Below, one piece after another: positions 24,101 through 35,695 of a stretch of 64,000 nucleotides of DNA. This stretch comes from Chinchilla lanigera (lineage: Eukaryota; Chordata; Mammalia; Rodentia; Chinchillidae): positions 3,156,507 through 3,220,506 of the forward strand of contig NW_004955460.1 of assembly GCF_000276665.1 (NCBI RefSeq). Direction: 5' to 3'. Each line of letters opens with the position of its first letter. Within the stretch, counting starts at the first letter, position 1. The position numbers and the translations under genes are program-made. The notes under the pieces are model-generated. The model made no database searches. It worked only from the letters and a program-made list of their open reading frames with translations, and was not told the origin of the DNA.

Positions 24101-25794
24101 CATACACACTCACATACAGAAGTATGATTTTTGCTGCATCAATATAAGTGCATTTTTCTGTATACATACCTGGAAACAAGTAGGCTCCTGGGCTTTCAAT
24201 TTAACTTTCAATAAATGTTGACAGCAGTGGAGGTTTTGTAACATGTTCATATTTCAAATGTGGTGCTTTTGTTTACAACTCAGTATATAGGCTTATAGGC
24301 TCACCACTAAAATGCACTCTATAAAATCCCTATTAAAAACTTTTAGTTCCATTTGGACATCACAACTAAAACATGTGACTCATTCCATAGCATGTCCATT
24401 CTCTCCAAGTAAAAACTCTTTTCTGGTGTTGTCTGATATAAACTTTAAAAATTCATTATATTTCACAAGCCAAAAAATCTTTCTAAGAGAATCAAAAGTA
24501 GCAAGAGTTAGTGGTGCAGTCCAGCAGATAAACTTTTGCAGGTTTCCATCTGAAAGTCATAACATAACCTTTTATTCTGTGTGTCATTGGTGCAGAAGGT
24601 TTTTCAAGGCAGAGTTCTTCAAACTGCAAGATGTTAAACAGATGTGCGGTAGAGTCTTCCAGGTCTAAACTACGAAGAGTCTGTTTTTAGTCTATGTGTT
24701 GTAGCCTTCTCTTTTTAAAAAAACGCTTTTATCAAGACCTTCAGATTTGCATATTTGTTTTGTTGTTGATGTTTTTAAGATGTATATTTGTTTAGAAGAA
24801 CCAGATTTTAAAACATATTTCTTTTGAACTACAGAAGGGATATTAATGTAAATTTTGCCCTTTAAAAGCATATTTTCAACAGTACAATCCAGCTTCCTAT
24901 AGCAGGTGCTGGAAGCCAAATCCCAGATGTTTTGATGTGTAAATAGCAAGGGAAGAATTTGAGAAATGGGTAGAGATGCAAGAAGGAGGAAGGCATAAAT
25001 AAAAAACAGACTTGCTGAAACTTTAGTTCACAGGGGTCTGTCACTAAGAGCCATTTCTAAACATTTTGGCTTTTGTTTTCCATTGGTGGGCTTCTATACT
25101 TAACTGTTTGCTCATGTTATAAACATCCTTTTCTCAAACATGAAATAGCCATAGTGATTGGCTTAAATGTTCACCTAGCTATTTATTTCCAATGAACCAA
25201 ATTGTATTCCAACACTGACCAATAGAAGTTGTATATTCAAGTTCAGTGTGCTGAGACTCAGAATCCTACTTATCGATGTCACTATTTTCCCCATGTTTAA
25301 CTGCGTAAGAGCTTAAAAGTTTAACTGTATCAAGTCAGCATGATAAATGGGGTCCTTTAACACTTTAGCCTCAGTCTTTGTAGTTGAAAGGCCAGTTTTT
25401 CCCCTTTTGTTCTTACCCATTTTTCCACTTGAAGGGATTTCAGAATGCATAGTTCTAACAGGGTTAAAAGGGTGCTTATAAATGTTTTGTCCGTATTTAG
25501 CTTGATGTTGGCAGTGCTTCTCTATCATTTCAATGAGAGACACATGAGCAGAAAGGCTTTTATAATATAGGCAGGCCTTTATAATATGGGCGGCTTCCTT
25601 CTCGAATATCTTTTTTGCTATCAAACTAATCAGTGGTGGAGGTAATTAAAGCCAAACCTTACACAGCACTGAGTTTGACTTCTTTAACCACTTCATGACC
25701 AGGCCCTTCTACATCTACACTGATAGGAATAGATAACACAGCTTTATTTTTTCAAAAGGGCCAGTGTCTGGAAAGAGGAATTCTGCCATGACTC
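24101..25794. other. Non-coding stretch, no gene seen
   Basis: Short CA-rich tail debris at 24095-24120, then AT-rich DNA. Open frames at 24312-24668 (plus, 118 codons) and 25313-25624 (minus, 103 codons) have no recognisable features. Confidence 0.45.
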
Positions 25795-26035
25795 AGTGAC
25801 ACCTGCTTGACTTTTTGCCATGACTCTGACACTTGCAGGATGTGTCACTGGAAAGTTTATCTCTTTGAAACATAGTTTCATTATCTGTAAAGAAGATGAT
25901 GGTGGCAGTGGTGAGGATGATAACGATGGGTGTGATTAGACTGTCTCTATCACGGGGCCATTGTGAGAATTAATGAGATAGGATGCATGAAGAACTCAGC
26001 ACAGTGCCTGACAGCACTAACTAACTGTTGGCTAT
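25795..26035 (+). mobile_element. MIR: MIR SINE
   Basis: Sense MIR order: TTTGAAACATAGTTTCATTA, TCTGTAAAGAAGATGATGG, GGCCATTGTGAGAATTAATG, AGATAGGATGCATGAAG, and the tail CTCAGCACAGTGCCTGACAG. It is an ancient, non-coding fossil. Confidence 0.75.
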
Positions 26036-26089
26036 TAGTACACTGCTTTGGGTGTAACCTATGTAACAAAAATGAACTGGTCCTTCTCT

Positions 26090-26420
26090 TTCAAATGGGC
26101 TCTGCCCCACTGACATGTATTCCAAACATTTGCTACCCTTTGTCTCTGGAAGACTTCTTCACATATCCCACTGTCAACTTCTGGTATCAGCTCCCCATCT
26201 TCTCAGGAAATTTCAAAAATTTTACCCAGCCTTGAAGATGCATTTCAAATGGCTCTTTTTCCATCAAGTATTTCCTAAGCTCTTCAAATTGTAATCTCTT
26301 AACCCCTTGAATCTATGTGGTTTTTGTTCTCTGGGTAAAGAAGGATGAATTAAACATACTCTTTATTTAATGACACATTACAATCATTGCCTCACAGGTA
26401 GTCCTTCCGTCATATTTATT
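26090..26420 (+). mobile_element. L2: L2-like LINE fragment
   Basis: CAACTTCTGGTATCAGCTCC, CCAGCCTTGAAGATGCATTT and CCATCAAGTATTTCCTAAGC, a pyrimidine-rich body with a 'ttccctga/ttccta'-type block, resemble diverged L2 3' sequence. The assignment is tentative. Confidence 0.45.
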
Positions 26421-26621
26421 TTCCCTGCTACTTTCAACCTCCATTCCCCTTTCTTCCCATAGGAGAACATTTCAGTACTTCACTTTTATCTTTTTATTAA
26501 TAAGTATTATTGCAAAATAGGTGCTGCTTTTATGCCTTTATTTTAATTTATGTCATTGGATTCTACAATAGATCTCACTGTACCATATTGCTCCATGCCA
26601 TTGCTACAGCCCTTCCAAGTT

Positions 26622-26741
26622 GTTGCAGGTACTTCTTTTTGCGGGGCGGGGGCGGGGGGGGGGGGACGGGTACTGGGAATCAAAGTCAAGACCTTTTGCT
26701 TGCCAGGCAGGTGCTTGTGCCACTGAGTTGTAGGTACTTCT
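26622..26741 (-). mobile_element. ID: ID-type SINE with G/C-rich tail and target-site duplication
   Basis: The complement of an ID core (GGTACTGGGAATCAAAGTC-like, CTTGCCAGGCAGGTGCTTG, GCCACTGAG). Where the A-tail should start there is a G-rich run on the plus strand (26641-26670: G4 C G5 C G12 A C G3), i.e. C-rich on the element's strand. Near-identical 15-mers flank it: GTTGCAGGTACTTCT (26622-26636) and GTTGTAGGTACTTCT (26727-26741). Confidence 0.88.
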
Positions 26742-26815
26742 AACTACTGCCCTGTTGTAGGTACTTCTAACTACTTCTAACCCCAGCCCTGTTGTAGGTA
26801 CTTCTAACTACTGCC
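26727..26815 (+). repeat. Three-copy tandem repeat grown from an ID target-site duplication
   Basis: GTTGTAGGTACTTCTAACTA occurs at 26727, 26754 and 26791, giving units of 27 and 37 bp. The right-hand target duplication of the adjacent ID supplies the first copy. The longer second unit contains an extra CTTCTAACCCC stretch. Confidence 0.9.
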
Positions 26816-26859
26816 TAATATTTCTTTATGCACACGGCCCACATTTCACCTGCACTGAA

Positions 26860-27290
26860 CTCTCAGCCACCAGAAATGACTATCTTCATACATGAAGCTT
26901 TATATACCTTTTTGAGAATTTTATTAGGATACATACCAAGAGCAGAATTTCAGTCTCATAGGAATAGGTGAATTTCCTAAGTAATGTCAAAAATTTCTCC
27001 AGAATATCAGCACCAGCATGCATTAAAATACTGGCCCCTATATTCTTATACTGAGTGGACACATGGACTACCTAGCAAGCCTTCTAACTCCTGAGACTTC
27101 ATTCAGTGTCACTTTAGTGACTTAGTGTTTTCATTTGTACCTCTCTACTTACTAATGCATTTAAACATCATGGTTCTGTTTTTCTTGAGCATTTAACTTA
27201 TATAGCCTGAAAAGTTTTTTAATGTATTTATCTTTCTTCACTCCATGCAGCATTTTAAATTCTGTTCAGGTGTGAGCTATATTTTTGCAC
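26860..27290 (-). mobile_element. L1: Old L1M-type LINE fragment
   Basis: The antisense reading follows the old L1 pattern: ATTAGGATACATACCAAGAG, CAGAATTTCAGTCTCATAGG, AATTTCTCCAGAATATCAGC, then 'caccagcatgc'. It corresponds to the end of ORF2 in an old L1M/L1ME element, strongly diverged. Confidence 0.6.
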
Positions 27291-28704
27291 TCATTGTAGC
27301 ACTTATCATGGCACCTGAGGAAACATAAAAACGAACACAGAAACAAGTTATGGGAGGATGAGTGTGGGTGGTAATGTCACAGAAAAAATGCGTGCTTTGA
27401 ATTCTGAAATAACAAGTTAGATATGGCTCACTTTTTCCTTGCTAAAACCATAATTTCTCTCAGGCAGAAGTTCCAGAAGTGGAACTAGCAACCCTTTTCT
27501 GTCTCCAAGGCTGTAGTTAAGAATAGAAAGAAGGTGCTGTTGTGTTGAATTCTAATTCAAGACTCTACTGCAACGTATACAATCAGTCCGCTTAGGTCAG
27601 AATGCAAGGATATTCACTGGACAGTTTCCTTATGGGGCCTATGGAAAATGAGGCTGCTAACTTCACCTTGCTTACTCTCAAAGTCCTGCTCTTAAATAGA
27701 TACAAATATTGGTGTACGAAAACTCCCATTTGCCAACATAAATATGCTACAAGGACTAAACAGACATTTACCCATCAGCCAGTGCAAGAAGCTATACTTT
27801 CTATTATTTTCCTGCTAAAAGAAGAGCAACAATGTCTCATAGTTAACCATACCATCAGGAAGATGTGCTTGATGTCTGTCATTAAAGTCACCAAGCCACA
27901 CAACAAGAGGACCAAAAGTGAGGGTTTTGGAGTGAAAAGACTCCATTTTACTCTTTGACTGCTACAAACCTACTATTATACCATTTTCTTTTCTATTTTT
28001 AACCTTAGCATAGTTTCTTCAGGTAAAAATGTGGACAATACTTACTTTATAAAATTATAGTAACTAAATTAAATAATAACATACTACTTGATAAATGGTA
28101 GTTATTTTATTGTGCCTACTCTCCAACCTATTTTATTTTATCAAGATTACAGCAATAGATAAAAGTTTACTTTTCATATATAATATTGGAAAGAAATGGT
28201 TCTACCTATGATAAATGGGAAGTTTTCATCACAAAACTGAATTATATTTGCTACAGTGTATATTTGGTTTTAGTTTAAGTCCAAATTATACCACATCTTT
28301 GCTGTGTAAGTCCAAATAAGTGCCCTAACCCCCAACCAGAAGGCAAACACTGAAAATATGGATAATATTATCTATTCTACAGAGACACGATAAAAATCTC
28401 ATATAATAAATATGAAAGCATTTTGCAAACTGCAAACTAGCATAAAGCATGTTAATTATCATTGATCTCCATAGTTATTAATAGCATTTAATTAGTGTTG
28501 AGAACAGTAACCTAGTATGACCATGATTTAAAATGTCAGAAGCATTTTACCAGGGATGAAAAAATGTCAGTATAGTATCTTTTACATTTTTCCTTATCTT
28601 TCAGAGATTTCCAACTTCTAATTAGTATTGTAGGACATCAGAAGCTTCTGCCTAACATTTGAGCATAATGAAGAGGGATGACCATCTTCCTAAGTGTACA
28701 GGGA
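27291..28704. other. Non-coding stretch with MIR traces
   Basis: A degraded sense MIR is likely at 27890-28110 (GTGAGGGTTTTGGAGTG, TTTCTTCAGGTAAAAATGTGG, then a GATAAATGGTAGTTATT tail), and another weak one at 28270-28480. The 118-codon open frame at 27602-27958 has no recognisable features. Confidence 0.45.
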
Positions 28705-29075
28705 TGTTACGGTTTGTGCCTGGGTGTCCACGCAAATCCTCATGCAGTCATGGATCAGGCTTCTATTTGTGATTGATTCATGGTCCAGTGTTGGAATTAT
28801 GGATGTGAGTACTACACCTGCCCTGGAGAAGACAGTTTGCATACAATGTAAGGGACGGAAAGAGGCTGCTTGCTCTGCTCCTCCATTTTGCTCTTGCTGC
28901 TTTTGCTATCTTCTACCACCATGGACGGTTGCCCTTTGCCATGTGCCACTCTGCCTTGGAGCCACCCAAGTACTGATTGAAGCCTCCACAAATTGTGAGC
29001 TAAATAAACCTTTCCTTCTTTAATTCTGGGTGTCAGGTATTTTGTCTCAGCAATAAGAGAAAAGTAACCAAGGCA
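28705..29075 (+). mobile_element. Solo LTR, ERVL-MaLR-like (copy A)
   Basis: A 371-bp block starts TGTTACGGTTTG and ends AAAGTAACCAAGGCA, i.e. TG…CA. Toward the 3' end it has GAGCTAAATAAACC (poly-A signal AATAAA) and CAGGTATTTTGTCTCAGCAA. The same sequence recurs at 39819-40196. It has no internal retroviral region, so it is a solo LTR left by recombination. Open frames on both strands (28694-29023 plus, 28812-29297 minus) read through it and are not genes. Confidence 0.7.
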
Positions 29076-30144
29076 AGAGACTAACAAGATACGTCCCCCT
29101 TTAGTGTTAGTGAAGAGTCTTGCTTCCCTAGCACAACTGTTTATTTTAACCTTACAAAAATGGTAACGCTCATAACAGATCTGACTTCCTCCTTTTTGCT
29201 GGCTGCTCCAAATCTCAGAATCAAATTTGAGATCATTTGTGAATGTATTGTACTGCGCACAACATGAATTATGCATGCTCACCTTATTCCTAGACACATT
29301 TTTGTATCCCTATCCATATTTTTCTTGCCCAGACTTTCCTAGTGCTCTTCTATTATCTTAAATAAGAAAGTTTAAAAAATAAAAAAAAAGCTCAGTGTCA
29401 ATTCTAGCTAGACAGGGTAAGTTTGAGGCTTCAATTTGGAGCGATGTAAAGGCCAGGCATCTTGTGTGTCGTCCTCCCGTCTGTGGGCAACAGCAATGCA
29501 TTCCATTGTCTTCATCTGCACATCCATTTTCTAGGGCCAGGGGTCTTTTGAGTTCAGTCTTGACTCAAATGCCTTGGGTGAAATATGAATGCTTGCTTCT
29601 TATCATTGCTTTGTACAGTAAGCACCAACCCTTAATCACTGTTTTGGCTTTGGTTTAGAAGCATTTCTTAAAAATCCGCCCCAGACTTATAGCTTTCATA
29701 TTCTAAAATACACATAAAGCCAAACATATCTTGTCTACATGAAATGCTTATATAACAATGGTGTTTATTTTGTTTTACATAGCTTCAGCCTCTGAGCAAG
29801 AACTTAGAGGGCAGAATGCCCTGCTCTAACAAAAAAGTTGGTGACCATAACTGTGACCTTATCTGGTTAAGAAAATGTTAGAAAGGGCTGGGGATATAGC
29901 TCAGAGAGGAGAGGAGGGAATATTTTGACTGCAAAAATAAAATCTAAGCCTTCATTTTCAACCCAAGACTGTGAAGAAATGTTAAACTTTGTGTATTGTT
30001 TCATACCTTCCAGAGATATTTAGTTGGCAAGCAGTAACAATCCTAACGTCTGCATCCTTCAAATGGTTCTCAAACATAGTTTCAAAATCCAAGCATTAAA
30101 AAATTATTAAAACTTTTAAAAGCATAAAAGACATCATCAGTAAT
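29076..30144. other. Non-coding stretch with an ID 5' stub
   Basis: 29886-29910 (GGGCTGGGGATATAGCTCAG) is the first 20 or so bases of an ID element cut off after box A. The rest contains nothing nameable. Confidence 0.55.
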
Positions 30145-30630
30145 GTATAAAGATCTATGTTTATAGCAGCACAATTTACACTAGATAAATCTTGGAAGTG
30201 GCCTATATGTGTATCAACAGACAAGTGGATAAAAAAAATGAGGTATTACACACACTAGAGCATGGCATTAAAGATAAACTTGAGTCATTTGTAGGAAAAT
30301 GGATGTACATTGAGACTATAATGTTAAGTGAAGTAAATCAGTCACACAAAAATTCAATGTAATTCAACATAGATAATGTATCCAAAAGTGTACCTTGACT
30401 CAGGATAGTCTTAGTATTTTTATGTTTTTTGGCCTGTTAGTCTGGCTGTTATTCTGCATGTATGATAATTTTAAAAGATTTATAAAATTCATACATGAAT
30501 CTTATGCTGACAAAAAAAGGGGAGTTGGAGGAGAAGGTGGGGGGAAAGAATTGAGGTATGTTGCTTACATTACCAATTCACCACAATAAATGTAATCAAA
30601 TACTGAAAACATGTACTAATAAAAATTTTA
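30145..30630 (+). mobile_element. L1: L1 LINE 3' end
   Basis: Sense L1 order: TTATAGCAGCACAATTTAC, GTGTATCAACAGACAAGTGG, GGAAAATGGATGTACATTG, AATGTTAAGTGAAGTAAATC (ORF2 C-terminal end), then a 3' UTR polypurine tract at 30508-30550 (GGGGAGTTGG, GGTGGGGGGAAAG), ending in AATAAAAATTTTAAAAATTG. It is 5'-truncated to about 490 bp and is younger than the L1M pieces. Confidence 0.82.
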
Positions 30631-33600
30631 AAAATTGTTAATGCTAAGAGGATATTCTTTTTACCTCAAGGGTGGAAATTACTTCTTATGTCAAAAATAT
30701 CAGTGCTAAATGGTGAAAAAATAATCTCATCATTGCTATCAATCATAATAAAACCAGACTGCCAAAATCAAAGACTTATGCTATGATTCACTCTACATGC
30801 AATTGTCACTTGACTTATAAGAAAAACACCAATAATAATGTTAAATTTATTACATAATGAATTTTAGTTGGGTTATAAAGGACTTAAAACAGATAAAAGA
30901 ACAAATACATTTATACACATCCTTGATCATCATTTTAACCAAAAGAAAGGAGAATAGAAATTCAAATATGTGCATTCAAATGAAGTGAGTCATAATGATT
31001 AATTACATAAAACACATAGATACTGTTTTTTAATTTCCCTTAAATAGAAATTCCACAGCAAATAGTATAGTTAAATAGCTTAAAATTAAGCACAAGTTAG
31101 TATCTTTTGACTTTTTAAAAAAATTGTTGAGAAATATTAGATTATCATTATTGGATACTTTTCTGAAAGTATTAAATACTAGGAAAAATGTTTAGTAATT
31201 ATTTAGCTTAAATTAAATTTAAAAGCTTCAAACCTTCTGTTAACAGGTAAGCACATCTGAATGCTAAGGAAGATCCCACCTTGGAGGAATCTTCACAATG
31301 TTTTATCTGTTCAGAGTTGTCTGACCACAAAAAATTATTTCTCAAACAAGCACATATGACTTAGTCTACATCCACATTTACATCTATGATTCTATGTATA
31401 TTTGTTTTCTACAGTTTAAATTATACCAGATTTTGGCATGGTATATATTCAGAAGTACGTTCAAGTCATTAGTTGCTATTTTAAATAAATATGAAGTTTT
31501 TAGAATTACTAAATAAAGGAAGCCTTAAAAATACCCAATTAATTCAATACAAGGAAAGAACTCATGTTAATCTTTAACTGTAAACTTGATAGCCTTGTCC
31601 CCAATCTTTACAAAAGTATGAGTAGATAAATCACCAATGTTTGTTGTTGTGATGGGAAAGCCAAAACTTCTCGTCAGATTCGATGGGCAGACTGGATAGG
31701 GAATACACATTTCCTGAATCGGGGACATGAGATGTTTCCACACGGCTGAAGAAAGGGGGAAATTTTTCTTCTCAAATAGGAATGCACAGGCTTACTGATG
31801 TAAGTATGAAAGTGCTGGTATTAATAGGGGGCTCCTCTCTCAAAAGTGAAGAAAGACCAAGACTTGACGATATTCCAACAATGTGAAGGTAGCCATTCCT
31901 AAAACTAGGAGCAACTCCCACATTTTTGCAGTGGTGTATATCAACAACTTCCTTTTTGGCTTTCTCTCTAATTCACTTTGAACTGAATTTCAGTTACTAT
32001 CAACTGAAAGAGTGGGTGATATGTTGGTGTTCTTTTTTCTTAAGGATTTGTGGTTTTTTGATTGCCTATTGTCCTTTCAGATGCTATTTAGTGCATTACT
32101 TAGATGTTTTAAATGCTCTGCTCCTAATTTACTTAAAAATTAGATAATCTTCTTTGAAGCACATATAAAGCTAAGGTAAACTAGCACATAAAGAAATCTT
32201 AAAAGTTCTCTTTCAAGAAAAATACAGCTGTCTGTCTTCTCACCAAGCTGAGAAAAGTGTTTCTCCTGCTAGATGCCACAGGAGCACCGCCTAGGTAATG
32301 AGGGATTTACAGGTCTGTAAATGCTGGCAGATCTGAACCACGTCTTTCCTCTCTGTATATCCAAAGCCTAATATGAATGTACAGCAAGTGTTCAGAAACT
32401 GCCCATCAAATTAATGGATCTCCACACCACATAGTTGATCATTTACTTGGCCTTTGTTGGTTATCTCACCTCTAATTTAGTCACTCTAAAACTCGATTCT
32501 CAAAGCATTTTCCTCTTGCCATTCATAAGTGGTTCTGGTCCCTACTTAAGAGAATGAATAGTATATTGTAGGGACAGTGAGAAGGGGAACTAGGCAGGAA
32601 CATAGGGCATAAAGTGGCTAAGAGAACATGGCTGATGTGGCAGACGGTTATAGAAAGGACCACCTTTTTACCAAAAGAAATTGCCCTTTGTAAAACCTTT
32701 GCAGGTGTAAGACAGTTATTTTGAGGGACCCACTTGCATGCATTTACTAGAAAGCCCCTAAAACTCCATGGCCTTAGCTCACCCCAGCAATAGTTCATGC
32801 CAGCAGCAAAACCTAAGACCCTGATTGGTTTAGAACCCCAATAAAAATGGGCAGAGCAAAGACTCTAGGTTGAGAATCTAGGATGGGGCTAGCTCAGAGC
32901 TCCCTGTGGTCTGGCTTGTAAACTTGGTAGCTTAAAACCTCCACCTTCACTATCTCATAAACAAGCCTCTGCTTCACTCTACTTTCATCATTCTGCACTC
33001 AGGAAAACATGAGTTCTTCATTTTCTACTTGGAGGATCTTCAGCTTTGAAACAGCCTTGCCTCACTCTTCCATTATTTGCCCGAGTGTAGGGCAAGAACT
33101 GAGGAATGGGGTTGCACCACAGGAGACCTCCAGGTCCCCGGGCCCCTGCCATGATGTTACAATATGAGCTCCTTCTCTTTCCTGTACTTTCCCTTTCAGA
33201 CACCTCAACACTGCCCCCTTCCCATCCAGGCTGAGAACATAAAGAATCCCTTCCTCCAGGGTTTGTTTATCCCTTCCTTCTGCAACTTCAAGTTGAGGAT
33301 TATTTCATTTGCTATCCTCCTTCTTTCTCTAGAAAACTGCAACCTCTTCCTCCTGGTTGTTACATTCTCAGAAGTCTGCAAGTCTCTCCCATGGCTGACC
33401 CAGTGGCTTTCTACTACCCTCTGACATTCCTTTCACAGCCAAGCTCCAGAAAAGATCAGTCCAGCAGTTTCTTCGCTCCTACAAACTTCTGAATATATTC
33501 TACGAGAGTTCCGCCTTTCCTCTCCTACAGAAACCTTCCTACAAACAGCACTTGCTAGCCCTTGTACAACTCTACAAATTTATCTCTTGCAATAATGCAC

Positions 33601-33824
33601 TATTTGCTCAATGATTTGGGTGCCTTGCTTATTGACTTTTGGGGGGAATAATGTAAAAACAGAACTTCAGGTTCTAATATTTTACCAAAGAATATAAAAT
33701 CAAACAATGTAGCTAATGGAGTGAAGGTGAAAAAGTGGTGTGTTCTCTTAACACAGACCAGTGCTGCTTTAGCACTGGCTTCTTCATATAGTGGAAAATT
33801 CATAAAATAAGTGCTATTTTATAT
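30631..33824. other. Non-coding stretch, no supported gene
   Basis: AT-rich up to 31.5 kb, then more mixed. Contains one weak minus-strand terminal-exon candidate (31567-31745, listed separately). 33010-33590 is pyrimidine-rich and may be a very old LINE (L2/L3-like), but I cannot name it. Confidence 0.4.
31567..31745 (-). other. Weak terminal-exon candidate
   Basis: On the minus strand a strong acceptor (TTTCCCCCTTTCTTCAG, cut at 31746/31745) opens a frame of about 58 codons that reaches TAA at 31567-31569. The peptide contains FGFPITTTNIGDLSTHTF and ends KFTVKD. I recognise no family. A good acceptor with an open frame arises by chance several times in a window of this size, so confidence is low. 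Confidence 0.18.
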
Positions 33825-33860
33825 ATATATATACATATATATATATACACACACACATTA
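33825..33860 (+). repeat. (TA)n / (CA)n microsatellite
   Basis: TATATATATATACATATATATATATA followed by CACACACACA. Confidence 0.9.
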
Positions 33861-33989
33861 TAAACTATACAAATTTTAAGACAGAATATGTTTTAAAGCA
33901 CCTTCATATTTATGTGATAACTGAGATATTACATTTAAAGGATATAAATTTTCCTGTCATCAAACATTTAATCCATAGAAAAGAGTCAC

Positions 33990-34030
33990 GCAAAAGCTAA
34001 GATAGCTCAGATGACAGAGCATTAGACTGA
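33990..34030 (+). pseudogene. Tail-less tRNA-Lys 5'-half retropseudogene
   Basis: The 41-bp insert contains GATAGCTCAG (D-arm, box A region), then GACAGAGCATTAGACT. This matches the 5' half of tRNA-Lys up to the anticodon stem, including the Lys-like AGAGCAT-AGACT stretch that ID elements lack. The perfect 13-bp direct repeat AGAAAAGAGTCAC flanks it at 33977-33989 and 34031-34043. There is no A-tail. It fits the class of truncated, tail-less retropseudogenes of small RNAs. It is not a working tRNA, because the 3' half and box B are missing. Confidence 0.75.
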
Positions 34031-34254
34031 AGAAAAGAGTCACTCACAAAACATCAAAAATATTCAGAAAATATACAAATAAGTATACTTTAAAGCATTG
34101 CCTATTTGGAGTGAATCCCCTGGTGTCACCAATAAATTATAAAAATGCATTAAGAAAAACAGACTGGGCTAAACTTATGGTTGGAAACACCTTTTTCAGA
34201 ACACGTTTAGCATTAAAATGGCATAAATGAATCTTCAATTGTAACTAATGGTAT

Positions 34255-34590
34255 TTTTAATTGAATTCTTATTGTTATTGATACATGTTTCCAGTATACA
34301 ATGATTTCATTTCCCGGGGAGAAGGGAGTTGATACATGCACCTAACACATCTTAATTCTTTTCCCTTCCCCTTCCTCCCTCCCCCTCCATCTCTTGGTCC
34401 CCTTCCCTTCTGCAAAAGGTCTGTCTCCTTATTTCCTATTATCTACCTTTTATTTTGCTCTCGGTTTATATTTTGGATGTCTCATATAAAAGAAACCGTG
34501 TGCTACTCAAGCTTCTCTGTCTGATTTACTTCATTTAACCTCATGGTCTCATGGTGCATCCATTTTCCTACAAATGAAATTATTGGAAAT
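34255..34590 (-). mobile_element. L1: L1 LINE 3' end
   Basis: Antisense L1: an AT-rich 3' start (TTATTGTTATTGATACATG), a polypyrimidine tract at 34350-34400 (the complement of the 3' UTR polypurine tract), then CTCATATAAAAGAAACCGTG, GTCTGATTTACTTCATTTAA and CCTACAAATGAAATTATTGG (the end of ORF2). The layout matches the left part of the copy at 62545-63915. Truncated shortly into ORF2. Confidence 0.75.
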
Positions 34591-34807
34591 AAGAATTTAG
34601 ATTAGAATATTAATCTAATTAATAATTTGATATCTATAAATAAGCCTAAACTTAACATGAAATAAAAGACAGTATAAGGAGCAAATTTTTGATGAATCCT
34701 ATGCATGAGGCCATGTTCTTAGGTTTAGTAAATATCATATGTGACAACCAAGAGCATACCACAAAACAGTATCTATAAAATATAAGTACTAGGTATCAGA
34801 AACAATC
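34591..34807. other. Short AT-rich spacer
   Basis: Nothing nameable. Confidence 0.4.
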
Positions 34808-35070
34808 TTATTATTTATTTATTTATTTATTTAGCAGCGACAAGGAGTAAATCCAGGGCTTCATGCATTCTACGCAAGCACTATACTACAGAGCTATACC
34901 TCTAATCTTAGAAAAATTGTTTTCTTCTCGAGACAGGGTCTTGTTACATAGTTCAGGTTGGCCTTGAAATTCACTAGGTAGCCCAGGCTGGCTTAGAACT
35001 CGTAACAATCCTCCTTCCTCAGCCTTCAAAGCATTGAGATTACAAGCATGTATCATCATACCTGGCTAGC
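34808..35070 (-). mobile_element. B1_dID: B1-ID composite SINE with (ATTT)n tail
   Basis: In plus-strand order there is an (ATTT)n tract (34810-34836), an ID-like complement (GAGTAAATCCAGGGCTTCAT, CAAGCACTATACTACAGAGC), a linker, and then a B1 complement (GAGACAGGGTCTTGTTACAT, AGCCCAGGCTGGCTTAGAAC, CATGTATCATCATACCTGGC). Read on the minus strand it is B1 followed by ID, the same architecture as 23914-24100. Confidence 0.85.
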
Positions 35071-35595
35071 CCCAGAATCCATTCAGAGTAAGACTGAGAC
35101 TGTCAGTTGCACATAAACAATGTGATCACCCATGTAGAAGATTTCACTGCAACAGTTAAAAGGCAATCTTCATTGCAAAAAAATTCAAAATTATTTTTCT
35201 AAAAATTTAAGCCAGGCCTCAGATTAACATATACAGATATTTAGTTACAAATTTTGTGTATATATCCAATCATCTATGTCTTTTTGGATTTAGCAGTGAC
35301 AAACTTTTCAGAGGAAATGTTAATTAAAGAACTATATAGTGCTGTCAACTCTTTACATGAACTGAGAGAGTAACGACATTGTACTGATTATGCATTTTTC
35401 AAAATGTTAACAAATAGAAAATAATTATGTGCAAAAAGCTACATATTTTTAGACGTATTCTGGAATGATATCATGATGCATTATTAGATGTGACTGAAAT
35501 ATTTCCAGGAGTTATTAAAACATTGTAGTAGAAAATTATTATTTAATCAAACGAATAAGAGGTTGCAAAATCCAGCACTTTAGTAATATTTTTAA
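35071..35595. other. AT-rich stretch up to the gap
   Basis: No gene or nameable repeat. Confidence 0.4.
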
Positions 35596-35695
35596 NNNNN
35601 NNNNNNNNNNNNNNNNNNNNNNNNNNNNNNNNNNNNNNNNNNNNNNNNNNNNNNNNNNNNNNNNNNNNNNNNNNNNNNNNNNNNNNNNNNNNNNN
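35596..35695. other. Assembly gap (100 N)
   Basis: Exactly 100 N, which usually means a scaffold gap of unknown true size. Confidence 0.98.

Noticed and set aside
26622..26815. CRISPR-like short repeats with spacers
   Set aside because: Eukaryotic context, only three units, irregular spacing, and the repeat is explained by an ID target-site duplication.
28812..29297. 161-codon minus-strand open frame, the longest in the window
   Set aside because: It runs antisense through the solo LTR at 28705-29075 and on into flanking DNA. The LTR explains the sequence, and the other copy of that LTR does not keep the same frame.
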